Below, piece after piece: positions 8,707 to 16,524 of a DNA stretch of 38,777 bases. The notes under the pieces are model-generated. The model had not been told where the DNA came from, made no database searches, and worked only from the letters and a program-made list of their open reading frames with translations. Positions within the stretch are counted from its first letter, which is position 1. The number at the start of each line of letters is the position of its first letter. This DNA is from a virus, in IMG/VR virus record IMGVR_UViG_3300009182_000141, positions 1-38,777 of that record; one strand, 5' to 3'. Made by a program: the position numbers and the translations under genes.

Positions 8707-11175
8707 ATGGCAATAATTTATGTATCTGGAGATGCTACTAATGGTTACGTAATTGGTAGCGATGTTAATAGTGGAGCATCTAAATCTTTACCTAAATTAA
8801 CTTTAGAAGGTGCCCAATCTGCCGCTACTGCTGGAGATACTATTATGATGAATAGTAGTATATTTACACCTAATAACGGTCCAGCATACCTTTCTATTAC
8901 AAAAGTTTTAACATGGCAAACAGACCCAACTGCTAAAGCTGCTGGAGCAAATGCTAAATGGACATCTATCGGTACTAGAATTGTAAATGTTGGAGTTAGT
9001 AATACATTTATTGACATTGATTTCGACTCAAATAATATAACAAGATCGTCAGGAGTTATAACTGTAGGTGCTAATGCTACATTAACCTATAACAATATTC
9101 GAGTATTAAACACTCCAGGTAGTGGTAGTTTCGTATCTATAGGAGTAAATGCCACTCTCATTGGTGAGTTTATTACCATGAAACTATCAGATGGTAATTC
9201 ATCAACTAGCCGTCTTATAAATATGAGTAATGCAGGAGGAAGATGTACTCTTGCTGGTATTACAGTAGATGGAATTGGTTATATACTTTTGGGGGGGAAT
9301 AATGTAGCTACAGCTTTGTTTAGAACTCAATCAGCTTCTAATGGGCAAAGGAATAGCGCTAAGAATCTAAACAGAGGTATTATTTACAGTTCAGGAGCTT
9401 TACATGATCAAATAGATATTAATGATGTTGACTTTGATACTATAACTACTAGCTGTATATTTTCTGGAGATCCTACTGAGCAAGTAACATTGTTTAATGT
9501 TAAAAACTGCACTTTCAGAAATATGACCGTAGACGCTATAAGTATTTATGGAAATGTTGATACTTATGGTGGTATAAATATTGCAAATAATTATTACTCA
9601 GGTGTCCGTTCTTTATATGTCAGTAATGGTCTTGGAACTAAAAACGCAAAAATAAGCAATAATACTATTGTTCAGGCAAGCGCAACTAAAGAACCAATAC
9701 AAATACAATACGGCACATCTGGAATAGAAGTATATAATAATACAATCAACTCAGATTGGACTGGAAGGTTAATTCAAATTGGAACTGATGGTCAGGTAAC
9801 ATTATCATCTAACGTTGCAACAGCTACAACTTTTGTAGGTCTTGGTAACACTACTTCTAAGTGGGTATCTCAGGTAGTTACTTTTACTAACCTAACTAAG
9901 AAAATACCTAGCTCAGTCAGGTTTAAATTTAATGAGGTTGGTAATCCTATTGGAGTTGTTAATTGTTACCTATATAGTGATGACGGTTCAGGTAAACCTA
10001 ATGCATTAATTGCAACTTCTGAATATACATTAAATGGTTCAGATGTAACTGGAACAGATACTTGGGTAGAGTTTTGGTTTGACACTCATCCATCCTTAAC
10101 ATCTGGAACAGTCTATCATGCAGTTTTAAAATATACTGGTCCTACAGATGCTTCAAACTATATTAAAGTTATAGCTAATGCTACTGGTACAGTTGGTAAT
10201 AGTTCTGTAGATGGTGTTACTTGGTCTGCTGGTTCATCTGTTTTGTTATTCCAATTAATGGCAGGAAGTTTTGAAATAACTAATCCTAAGATTTATGGAA
10301 ATAAACTTAACCATACTGGAACTGTATCAAATCTTTGTCACGACGTATTTATAGGTGCTACACGTGGAGGTCAGATATATAACAATGAAGCCTACAATGG
10401 TGGTATCTCTTTTATATCAAAACTTGCAGATGGTTCAGACACAGTCAATTACCCCATTTTAATATATAATAATGCGGGAATTCAAGCCAAGTCTTTTCAA
10501 GATCAAAGAATGATCTTTAGAGATAAAGGTTCCAGAAATGTACAATGTTATCAGAATACATTTATCATGAATGGGAATGGAAGTAATGCTTATATTGCTA
10601 TGATTGATAATGATTATGAAACTACAATTACTCCGCAACTTAACGGTCAGCCAAGCAGAAATTGTAAGTTTTATAATAACATTGTTGATGGCAGTAATTG
10701 TAGTGGAAATTCTTATGTGTATGTACTTGGTTCAAATTCAGCTGCATACCCCACTGTAATAAATCCTATGATTGACGATAACTTAGTTAATGTTGGTTCT
10801 GGATTTATAGCAGGAAGAAGTTATGTATCTTCGGCAACTCCAGTAAACTATAATACATTTGCTGATTTTCAAAATGCTGGATATGATGTAAGTGGGTATG
10901 GTGATGTATCTAACATTAATGTAAATCCTCCAACTAAGTTGAGTGATTTTGTTATCACTTGGAATTCTAAAGCAATTAATATAGGTAGAGATTTAAGTTC
11001 TATAGTGCCTAACGATTTCTATGGAAATGCCTTTAGGTTAAATACAGTTGGAGCTTTTAATGCCCCATTTAGGAATCAAATAGAAATTTCTAGAACCAAT
11101 ATTGATCCAGATACACGAGTTCAAAATTCTTCGAGGACTAATATAGATCCTTCTGTAAGAATTAGAACAGGTTAA
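8707..11175 (+). CDS. Tail spike with right-handed beta-helix (pectate-lyase-like fold)
   Basis: An 822-residue protein with repeated short Asn-rich turns (NNYYSG, NNTIVQ, NNTINS, NNEAYN, QNTFIMN, NNIVDG), the ladder pattern of right-handed parallel beta-helix proteins such as polysaccharide-degrading tail spikes. A beta-sandwich-like insertion lies at about residues 370-520. The C-terminus carries two near-copies of the peptide SRTNIDP followed by a basic residue, possibly a folding or anchoring tag. The catalytic residues of any lyase or hydrolase cannot be assigned. It is the last gene of the rightward tail block and is followed by a structured intergenic region with a bidirectional terminator. 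Confidence 0.7.
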   Translation: MAIIYVSGDATNGYVIGSDVNSGASKSLPKLTLEGAQSAATAGDTIMMNSSIFTPNNGPAYLSITKVLTWQTDPTAKAAGANAKWTSIGTRIVNVGVSNTFIDIDFDSNNITRSSGVITVGANATLTYNNIRVLNTPGSGSFVSIGVNATLIGEFITMKLSDGNSSTSRLINMSNAGGRCTLAGITVDGIGYILLGGNNVATALFRTQSASNGQRNSAKNLNRGIIYSSGALHDQIDINDVDFDTITTSCIFSGDPTEQVTLFNVKNCTFRNMTVDAISIYGNVDTYGGINIANNYYSGVRSLYVSNGLGTKNAKISNNTIVQASATKEPIQIQYGTSGIEVYNNTINSDWTGRLIQIGTDGQVTLSSNVATATTFVGLGNTTSKWVSQVVTFTNLTKKIPSSVRFKFNEVGNPIGVVNCYLYSDDGSGKPNALIATSEYTLNGSDVTGTDTWVEFWFDTHPSLTSGTVYHAVLKYTGPTDASNYIKVIANATGTVGNSSVDGVTWSAGSSVLLFQLMAGSFEITNPKIYGNKLNHTGTVSNLCHDVFIGATRGGQIYNNEAYNGGISFISKLADGSDTVNYPILIYNNAGIQAKSFQDQRMIFRDKGSRNVQCYQNTFIMNGNGSNAYIAMIDNDYETTITPQLNGQPSRNCKFYNNIVDGSNCSGNSYVYVLGSNSAAYPTVINPMIDDNLVNVGSGFIAGRSYVSSATPVNYNTFADFQNAGYDVSGYGDVSNINVNPPTKLSDFVITWNSKAINIGRDLSSIVPNDFYGNAFRLNTVGAFNAPFRNQIEISRTNIDPDTRVQNSSRTNIDPSVRIRTG

Positions 11176-11182
11176 ATGCTAC

Positions 11183-11376
11183 GTTTGTTTCTCTACGATC
11201 GAATTGCTTATGTGGATAGAAACACAGACAAGCTAAAAAAGTCTCAGAGAATCAAGCCAGACGCCAGGAATCGGCAATTCTCACGGTAGTCAGTCCGCCT
11301 AGTAACGGACCACAATAACAGTTAAATAATAAATAGAAATACCCCACTTATAAACAAATAAGTGGGGTATTTTGTT
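11183..11376 (+). ncRNA. Candidate structured RNA (three hairpins plus terminator)
   Basis: The 160 bases between the spike gene and the terminator hold no gene but three good stem-loops in a row. TGTTTCT (11186-11192) pairs with AGAAACA (11218-11224), with an inner CTAC/GTGG extension. GAGAAT (11247-11252) pairs with ATTCTC (11277-11282), with an inner GCC/GGC stem. GTCCG (11293-11297) pairs with CGGAC (11306-11310). A strong intrinsic terminator follows. The segment is richer in G+C than its surroundings. No known RNA family is recognised and no clear promoter is seen, so it may be cut from the 3' end of the tail message. Confidence 0.35.
11337..11372. terminator. Bidirectional intrinsic terminator with operator-like stem
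   Basis: Fifteen-base arms (11337-11351 and 11358-11372) pair perfectly around a 6-base loop. A T-rich run follows on the plus strand and an A-rich run precedes it, so it can stop the rightward tail message and the leftward small-gene operon that converge here. The stem contains CCCCACT at 11342 and AGTGGGG at 11361, i.e. one dispersed motif in each arm. Confidence 0.85.
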
Positions 11377-11445
11377 GTTAGGTGTTTAGAAATTTGTTAG
11401 ATCATATATTGGTGTACCTTTAATTATAGTTTAATCAATTTTCAT

Positions 11446-11826
11446 TTATGGTAAATTTACCTCTATAGTTATGGTCATTTTTCTAGTTTTACCCACTATC
11501 ATCTGCAATGGGATGCTTGAAGTTATTGAACTTATGTTTTCAATATTTCTAATGTTTTCTATGTTGACACTTTTAACATTAGGAATCTCTTGAATTAAAC
11601 TAGATAAAGTTTTTACCCTAGCTTCTGCGCTATCTATTTCTTGTTGAGTTTTAAGTATTGTGGCTACATAGGAATTTCTTTGAATTTTATATGCCATGTA
11701 TAAAGTCTTTAAAGCATATTTTGGAAATTCAACATATGGTTTAGTTCCAATAATTGTCTCAAAAAAGTCTTCTATTTGTAGGCGTCCGGTTCTAAGGTTT
11801 TCAACTAATTCTTTAATTTGTAGCAT
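11446..11826 (-). CDS. Unknown protein, helical/coiled coil (last gene of leftward operon)
   Basis: A 126-residue protein and the promoter-distal gene of the leftward operon. Residues ~45-85 (ILKTQQEIDSAEARVKTLSS) form a probable coiled coil, and the C-terminal ~25 residues look like a beta hairpin ending in VNLP. No family, signal peptide or membrane segment is recognised. Its start overlaps the upstream gene by 14 bases, so translation is probably coupled. The message would end at the shared terminator near 11.35 kb. Confidence 0.6.
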   Translation of the reverse strand: MLQIKELVENLRTGRLQIEDFFETIIGTKPYVEFPKYALKTLYMAYKIQRNSYVATILKTQQEIDSAEARVKTLSSLIQEIPNVKSVNIENIRNIENISSITSSIPLQMIVGKTRKMTITIEVNLP

Positions 11827-12175
11827 TTTTAATCTCAGGAAATATGGATAAACTTTTTAGATTTGGCAATGGCACAACCAAAAATATATGGTAATCTACC
11901 CCACAAGTCTGTCTAATGTGATCGTTTATAATTCTGTAAGTTTCTGATCGTCGTTTATACTTAACTCTAATCCAAAAATTGTGTTCTTTATTAGAAAATT
12001 TAAACTCAGTAGAAGTCTCTGATACAACTGCAAATTCTACATAAGGAACAGTGTCGTAAAAGTTTAAAACATCTTTATCTATATCAAAAACATCAATATC
12101 CTTTGTTAAGATACATAGACAAATTCGTTTATTAGTGGGGTAGTTTTCTATATGATCTACTTTTATTTCTATCAA
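11813..12175 (-). CDS. Unknown protein of the leftward operon
   Basis: A 120-residue protein with mixed alpha/beta character, Lys, Asp and Ile rich, with no membrane segment and no recognised family. It begins inside the stop of the gene before it (ATGA, four-base overlap) and overlaps the next start by 14 bases. An AGTGGGG heptamer at 12134-12140 lies within its first codons, opposed to transcription. Context points to an early host-takeover or accessory protein; nothing in the sequence confirms this. Confidence 0.6.
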   Translation of the reverse strand: MIEIKVDHIENYPTNKRICLCILTKDIDVFDIDKDVLNFYDTVPYVEFAVVSETSTEFKFSNKEHNFWIRVKYKRRSETYRIINDHIRQTCGVDYHIFLVVPLPNLKSLSIFPEIKNATN

Positions 12176-12612
12176 TTTCTTTTTACCTCGGAGTATTGAA
12201 CAATAGTATATGAATTTATACTCCTATAGTTAGGACTTGGATAGCTAGTATCATATAAATCTTTTCCATCCCAATATATTGGATGGAAAGTTTCAGAATC
12301 TACTCCTTCACATATGAAAACATATTCTAATTCTGCCATTATCCCATCTATAGATGCAAAATAATTAGGTACAGTTTTATGTTGAGATGTTTTTAATTCC
12401 AGTTTAATTTCATATTGACTACAATATTTTACTAAGTCTTCATTTGTAAAGTAAGAGTATGGTTTTAATCTTGGAAATAAATTACAATGACCATTTCTGT
12501 AGTGCCACATAAAAAAATCATCTAATGTTTTATTTGTAATTATCCTAGCAATAAATGGAATACATAGATGTGATCCTAATGGTTGTGGTATAAATTTTAT
12601 ATTATTTGACAT
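12172..12612 (-). CDS. Unknown protein of the leftward operon
   Basis: A 146-residue aromatic-rich protein (many Tyr and Phe; MWHYRNGHCNLFPRLKPYSYF near residue 35), probably globular, with no membrane segment. The Cys/His residues in that segment do not make a clear zinc motif. It starts one base after the upstream stop and overlaps the next gene by four bases. No family is recognised. Confidence 0.6.
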   Translation of the reverse strand: MSNNIKFIPQPLGSHLCIPFIARIITNKTLDDFFMWHYRNGHCNLFPRLKPYSYFTNEDLVKYCSQYEIKLELKTSQHKTVPNYFASIDGIMAELEYVFICEGVDSETFHPIYWDGKDLYDTSYPSPNYRSINSYTIVQYSEVKRN

Positions 12613-12613
12613 A

Positions 12614-12940
12614 TCAGTTTAAGTTTATTTCAACTTTTCCATCCCTAACCACTACTAGATCAATTTGCCTATTTTGAATTTTTTCAATTTCTATATCTAA
12701 TAAATTATTTAACAGTGCATTAAGTATGTATCCACAAAAATTTACTTTAGCTACAGAATCCGTATCTTCTATTTGTGATGTTTCTACAAAGGTTTGCAAT
12801 GCTCTCATAGTAGTTGAATATGAAAATATCACAATTTGATTAACTGATAAATTCATATTTGTCAAATGAGTTCCTATAGACTCTTCTATTGCTACTTGCA
12901 CTTGACGTTTTACTGTTTCTTGTATTTCTTGTTCACTCAT
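12614..12940 (-). CDS. Unknown acidic protein of the leftward operon
   Basis: A 108-residue acidic protein. The first ~30 residues (SEQEIQETVKRQVQVAIEE) form an amphipathic helix, followed by an alpha/beta segment and a C-terminal strand pair ending VVVRDGKVEINLN. No family is recognised. Its ATG overlaps the TGA of a 51-residue membrane-protein gene upstream (four-base overlap), linking their translation. Confidence 0.6.
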   Translation of the reverse strand: MSEQEIQETVKRQVQVAIEESIGTHLTNMNLSVNQIVIFSYSTTMRALQTFVETSQIEDTDSVAKVNFCGYILNALLNNLLDIEIEKIQNRQIDLVVVRDGKVEINLN

Positions 12941-13092
12941 TTACTTCTCACAATAATCTGGTTTGTCATATAGTGGGCGATTACAGTTGATAACCAATAA
13001 CTTACACACATTGATATAATAAATAATGCAATAAGTTTTAACGAATAGATGTCTTTGTCAGAGAATCCTTTTTCTTTTAGATTAATTTTCAT
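12937..13092 (-). CDS. Small membrane protein, 51 residues
   Basis: This short gene fills what would otherwise be a 140-base gap in a tightly packed operon. It starts at ATG 13092, eight bases before the end of the upstream stop (11-base overlap), and stops with TGA overlapping the next ATG by four bases; both junction types recur in this genome. The product has a charged N-terminus (MKINLKEKGFSDKD), one hydrophobic helix of about 22 residues (LIALFIISMCVSYWL) and a short basic tail. One membrane span is predicted; the role is unknown, with inhibitor or superinfection-exclusion peptides as possibilities. Confidence 0.6.
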   Translation of the reverse strand: MKINLKEKGFSDKDIYSLKLIALFIISMCVSYWLSTVIAHYMTNQIIVRSK

Positions 13093-13447
13093 TTTCTGTT
13101 ATAATCAGATATGGAGTATAGTTTTCACTAATAAACTTTATTTCTTCTTCTATAAGTTTATCTTTATTTTCTACAAGTGTAAATAGTTCTTTTAAACTAT
13201 AAGAGGTTACAGGTGAATTTAAAATTATTCTAGCAAAATCAAAAGCTAGCTCCCTATTTTGATCTGTTGGCTGAACTAAAAAGTTAGTTCCATGTGTTAC
13301 AAACTCTACCCATTTTGAAAGAAAAATTTCATATTCTAGTGGGGAGTTTCGCATCATCTCTTTTAAAATTTTAGAATGATCTATCTTCATGATAATATCA
13401 GTCATAATCATACGAATTAATGTTCTATCTCTTGGAAGTACACTCAT
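13082..13447 (-). CDS. Unknown helical protein of the leftward operon
   Basis: A 121-residue mostly helical soluble protein (LIRMIMTDIIMKIDHSKILK at the start) with an acidic C-terminus, no membrane span and no recognised family. It overlaps the upstream gene by four bases and the small membrane-protein gene by 11. An AGTGGGG heptamer opposed to transcription lies at 13338-13344. Confidence 0.6.
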   Translation of the reverse strand: MSVLPRDRTLIRMIMTDIIMKIDHSKILKEMMRNSPLEYEIFLSKWVEFVTHGTNFLVQPTDQNRELAFDFARIILNSPVTSYSLKELFTLVENKDKLIEEEIKFISENYTPYLIITENEN

Positions 13448-13686
13448 AAAATAATCCTAACTACGTCTTCTTCAATTAAATCAAATGATAGTGGGGTAAT
13501 TTGAATTGTAACCCTGTTTGAAAAGTGATCAATATTAACTACTCGTCCTTCAATTGATTTTTTAACTAAGTTAACAGCATCATTTTTTATCTGATATTCC
13601 TCTTGTGGAGTTACTGAGCAGACTGTCCCTGCCGTAATTCGATTGTAGTCTAGTATAAATTTAATTTGATCGTTGATCTTACTCAT
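13444..13686 (-). CDS. Unknown small protein of the leftward operon
   Basis: An 80-residue protein with an N-terminal helix and a C-terminal beta segment (VVNIDHFSNRVTIQITPLSF). It begins one base inside the stop of the promoter-proximal gene and ends with a four-base overlap into the next. AGTGGGG occurs at 13490-13496, again opposed to transcription. No family is recognised. Confidence 0.6.
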   Translation of the reverse strand: MSKINDQIKFILDYNRITAGTVCSVTPQEEYQIKNDAVNLVKKSIEGRVVNIDHFSNRVTIQITPLSFDLIEEDVVRIIL

Positions 13687-13880
13687 TAGTTTTTTGTTAA
13701 TACTCCTTGTTTTTCCAAAACGTCAAAAAGATTGTTCACAGTAAAATCAGAAATAAATCCTTTTCTACCGTTAATGTTGATAAATGGGATGTTATTCTCA
13801 ACGGTCAATACAGCACTATTTTTACCGCTGACTACAATAGGTTGAGATTTAAATGTGCCTAAAATTTCTAGCCCCAGCAT
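13686..13880 (-). CDS. First gene of the leftward operon, probably translated from a leaderless mRNA
   Basis: A 64-residue protein with beta strands and short helices (AVLTVENNIPFININGRKGF), of unknown family. Its ATG lies eight bases after the -10 box of a strong promoter (13889-13917), so the transcript should begin at or one base from the start codon with no room for a ribosome binding site. The promoter contains an AGTGGGG operator candidate, making this operon a prime target of the putative repressor. Confidence 0.65.
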   Translation of the reverse strand: MLGLEILGTFKSQPIVVSGKNSAVLTVENNIPFININGRKGFISDFTVNNLFDVLEKQGVLTKN

Positions 13881-13888
13881 ATGTATAT

Positions 13889-13917
13889 ATTATACCCCAC
13901 TAAAATAAAATTGTCAA
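13889..13917 (-). promoter_or_regulatory. Leftward promoter with embedded AGTGGGG operator
   Basis: On the minus strand: TTGACA (13912-13917), a 17-base spacer and TATAAT (13889-13894), a full sigma-70 consensus. The last seven spacer bases are AGTGGGG (13895-13901), touching the -10 box. The start codon of the 64-residue gene is eight bases downstream. Confidence 0.9.
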
Positions 13918-13948
13918 TTGCAAGCTATATGTCGTTAAACATGATAAA

Positions 13949-14096
13949 AGATTAATTGTTTTTTGTTTTCTTATATTTTACCAGTCCTTTATCCGTTAGG
14001 TTCAAAGGGATTAGGGTGAGGGTACATACCCCCTTTAGGGGGTGTTTACCTATATCCGCCCTTTACCCGTCCGAACGTGCCAAAAACAATTAATCT
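13949..14096. repeat. Inverted-repeat-bounded region with two iterons and a hairpin (origin or control region candidate)
   Basis: A perfect 15-base inverted repeat (AGATTAATTGTTTTT at 13949-13963, complement at 14082-14096) encloses about 118 noncoding bases. Inside are CTTTATCCGT (13987-13996) followed by TAGGTTCAAA, a hairpin ACCCCC-TTTA-GGGGGT (14028-14043), and CTTTACCCGT (14061-14070) followed by a CGAACGTGCC box. The same boxes recur in the array at 29.8-30.07 kb. It lies between two leftward units, just downstream of the primase-helicase gene. Confidence 0.7.
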
Positions 14097-14098
14097 AT

Positions 14099-14296
14099 TT
14101 AAAAACGAGTTTCTATTTGTGTTAAACAATCTAGTGGGTGGTATACTGTATGACTGGATTTTTCATTATATCCTTGGCGTTTAAGTTTAACGCTAAACAT
14201 CTTTGTACCAACTTTAAATAATGTACCGTAAAGTTCCCCATTCTCTTTATATACGTCACATCCAATAAATGCTTGACCTTTTGTATGTAATTTCAT
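14099..14296 (-). CDS. Small unknown protein downstream of the primase-helicase
   Basis: A 65-residue basic, probably beta-rich protein (ENGELYGTLFKVGTKMFSVK) with no membrane segment and no recognised family. Its ATG overlaps the stop of the primase-helicase gene by four bases, so it is co-translated with it and may act in replication or DNA binding. The gene ends next to the 15-base inverted repeat of the 14.0 kb region. Confidence 0.6.
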   Translation of the reverse strand: MKLHTKGQAFIGCDVYKENGELYGTLFKVGTKMFSVKLKRQGYNEKSSHTVYHPLDCLTQIETRF

Positions 14297-16224
14297 TTCT
14301 TAGTTACCAATTTAACACATACAGGCTGACCAATAGCAGGTTTTGTTTTTTCCAAAATTTTTGATTTATCTATATATTTAGTCAATGTAGGCTCACTAAC
14401 TCCAAAGTGTTTTACTAAATCCATAAATTTAGTTTGTCCATTTTTCTTAACATATTCTTCCATAGCCTCAGTTATATTTGCTACAATCTTAGGCTCAGAA
14501 TCTGTAAGTCTTGTTAGAATACCAGTATCAGGATTAAAAGATATTTTAAATATCTGACCACCGTCATCACTAACAAGTTTATCCTCATCACGAAAATCAA
14601 ATGTTACCTTTACCCCATCATAATCTTTAGATGTATCATTAGCAACAAATAATCCAAAATCAGCTTCTCCACCAGCTCGACTACTACCACGTAATGCTTT
14701 CCATTTTTCTGTAATATTTCCTTCTTTACCAAAGTGATGAATAACAAGTATACATAGTTTTGGAGAACTATTCAAAATCTCAAACAAAGCATCCCAAATT
14801 GGGGCTGTCTCAGTTGATGAGTCCTCATTTACATTATGTAATCTTTGAAATGGATCTAAGATTAGAACTCCAATATCATTGTCAAGAATAACTTTCTTTA
14901 TTCTCTTGACATCTTTAGGATTATCTAACTTATAACCAGCTTTAAAAGACCATTTAGCTTTTTCACGGTTTGGACAGCCGTTAAATACTTTTGTTATACG
15001 ATCCTGAAATTTCTTTTTACTACCTTCAGTCTGAACATACATAACATTTGGTAAAGCTTTAGTAGAAGTAAACTCCCCCATTCCAAGAAATTGACTGCCA
15101 GTGTCTAGTAATGATCTAACAAGATTTAAAGCAATCCATGTTTTCTTAGACTTTTGTGCTCCACCAATAATTCCAATTTGACCAGAATTTAAAAAATGAC
15201 TAACATATTCAATAAGATGGTCGTCGTCTTCTCTTTCTACTAAAAAGTCATCTGTGCTTTGTAAGTCACTAGAAGTGTGACTTGAAGATACAGTAGATAA
15301 TATCTTATCAATTAAGACATCCCCACTATCAGCATTTTGAGCAAACCAATCACATATATCTTTTCCTAATTGCCTACGATTCCATTCAAGATTAAGTTGG
15401 ACAAAAGAACCTTTGTGATTCTTTTCCCAATTTTTAACCATTTCAGATCCAGCAGAATCTGAGTCTGGAATAATTATAAATAAATCAATATTAGATAAAT
15501 CTCTTTCCCACTCTACTTGATAGCTTGTACCGGGAGTTGCAATTATTGGAATATTAATTCCACGTTTCTTAAACTCAAACATAAGTTTAAAGTAATCGCT
15601 TTCCCCTTCTACAGCCACAGCTACCCTGCAATCAATTGGAATATTATCCAATCCAAGTGGGAGATATAATGATTTATCTAATCCTGATTTCTTACCTTCA
15701 ATATTTCTAAATCGTAGACCAACTATTTGGTCATTATAAAAGTATGGAATGACAATACAGTCTCCCAAATCTTTTCCGGGTATATCTGACGCTTCCAAAA
15801 ATCCAACATTATTATACTCTAATATTGAAAGATCAAAACCCTTCTCTTTACAGTAGTCAACAGCAAATGTATCTTTTAAAGACACTCGCCTAGACTTCAT
15901 ATACATATCTCTCCACTCAGGTTTTTCTTGAGCGTAGACAAATTTATTTGAAAAGTTATTTTCTGGGGCAGCTAGTCCATTTGCATTTCTGAAACTATCA
16001 ACTTCTACCATAGCTTCTGGCATTGATTTACCAGAAATTAATGATACAAATTTAGTGGCTGAATAAGATATAGAACATGGGAAACAATGAAATACCCCAT
16101 TTTTTAAATTTACACCAGCACTTTTATTAGTATCTTGATGAAATGGACATTTACAGGATGTAAACCCTTCACTTTTTAAAGACCCAAGTTCTATATATTT
16201 CTTATACAAACCAAGGTAGTCCAT
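14293..16224 (-). CDS. Primase-helicase fusion (CHC2 zinc finger, Toprim-like, RecA-like ATPase)
   Basis: A 643-residue replication protein. Residues 24-50 form a primase zinc ribbon (C26, H29, C47, C50). Around residues 200-270 is a Toprim-like segment with VEGESD and IIPDSDSAG. The second half is a RepA/AAA_25-type ATPase: a P-loop variant GGAQKSKKTW, a Walker B-like VLILDPFQR, then VIHHFG and RGSSRAGGEADF, as in hexameric RepA helicases. The C-terminal ~50 residues look like a winged helix (FGVSEPTLTKYI). It should prime and unwind the fork for the phage PolA. The start codon lies eight bases from the -10 box, implying a leaderless message. The P-loop has Ser where Gly is usual. Confidence 0.85.
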   Translation of the reverse strand: MDYLGLYKKYIELGSLKSEGFTSCKCPFHQDTNKSAGVNLKNGVFHCFPCSISYSATKFVSLISGKSMPEAMVEVDSFRNANGLAAPENNFSNKFVYAQEKPEWRDMYMKSRRVSLKDTFAVDYCKEKGFDLSILEYNNVGFLEASDIPGKDLGDCIVIPYFYNDQIVGLRFRNIEGKKSGLDKSLYLPLGLDNIPIDCRVAVAVEGESDYFKLMFEFKKRGINIPIIATPGTSYQVEWERDLSNIDLFIIIPDSDSAGSEMVKNWEKNHKGSFVQLNLEWNRRQLGKDICDWFAQNADSGDVLIDKILSTVSSSHTSSDLQSTDDFLVEREDDDHLIEYVSHFLNSGQIGIIGGAQKSKKTWIALNLVRSLLDTGSQFLGMGEFTSTKALPNVMYVQTEGSKKKFQDRITKVFNGCPNREKAKWSFKAGYKLDNPKDVKRIKKVILDNDIGVLILDPFQRLHNVNEDSSTETAPIWDALFEILNSSPKLCILVIHHFGKEGNITEKWKALRGSSRAGGEADFGLFVANDTSKDYDGVKVTFDFRDEDKLVSDDGGQIFKISFNPDTGILTRLTDSEPKIVANITEAMEEYVKKNGQTKFMDLVKHFGVSEPTLTKYIDKSKILEKTKPAIGQPVCVKLVTKK

Positions 16225-16232
16225 GCACGTTC

Positions 16233-16261
16233 ATTGTACCATAACTCTAAATAAAAGTCAA
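16233..16261 (-). promoter_or_regulatory. Leftward promoter of the primase-helicase
   Basis: On the minus strand: TTGACT (16256-16261), a 17-base spacer and TACAAT (16233-16238), with TGG just upstream of the -10 (extended -10 type) in place of the AGTGGGG operator. The start codon is eight bases downstream. Its -35 lies in an 11-base inverted repeat (16253-16263 with 16273-16283) shared with the divergent promoter. Confidence 0.85.
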
Positions 16262-16274
16262 TACTTGTGTAATA

Positions 16275-16303
16275 TTGACTTTTTTAAATAAATGTGGTAT
16301 AAT
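16275..16303 (+). promoter_or_regulatory. Rightward promoter of the HTH regulator
   Basis: TTGACT (16275-16280), a 17-base spacer and TATAAT (16298-16303) preceded by ATGTGG, a degenerate relative of the operator with an extended -10 TG. The ATG at 16312 is eight bases downstream. It diverges from the primase promoter, and both -35 boxes lie in the same inverted repeat. Confidence 0.85.
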
Positions 16304-16311
16304 CAAGAAGT

Positions 16312-16524
16312 ATGACTAATATGGAATTTAAACGAAGAGTTAAAAAATTAACTCAGATACAACTAGCAGAAATACTTGGTGTATCTCAAGCATGTATTTC
16401 GTATCTTGAAAAGGGAGTAATTAAAGTTGGATTAGACGTGATAGACAATGCAAAAAGTCATTTAGGTTTTGAAGGAACAACAGAAGAGTTTTTAAGTGAA
16501 ATAAATGAGAATAATTCTAAATAA
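16312..16524 (+). CDS. XRE-family helix-turn-helix regulator
   Basis: A 70-residue protein consisting of one Cro/CI-type HTH domain: LTQIQLAEILGVSQACISYL gives the helix-turn-helix (about residues 13-32), then a Glu-Lys turn and two more helices. The length fits a Cro-like protein with no dimerisation or cleavage domain. Its promoter lacks an AGTGGGG operator, unlike the leftward and recombination operons, so it could be expressed while those are off. It is the only recognisable DNA-binding repressor in the window and the best local candidate for binding either the operator or the inverted repeat in its own promoter; neither is shown. The 3' end overlaps the next gene by 20 bases. Confidence 0.8.
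   Translation: MTNMEFKRRVKKLTQIQLAEILGVSQACISYLEKGVIKVGLDVIDNAKSHLGFEGTTEEFLSEINENNSK

Noticed and set aside
9571-11175. Diversity-generating retroelement target in the spike
   Set aside because: No reverse transcriptase gene and no template/variable repeat pair were found; the C-terminal duplication is a short peptide tag.
13949-14096. CRISPR-like or transposon-end interpretation of the 15-base inverted repeat
   Set aside because: There is no transposase and no spacer-repeat pattern, and the inner boxes match the 30 kb iterons instead.
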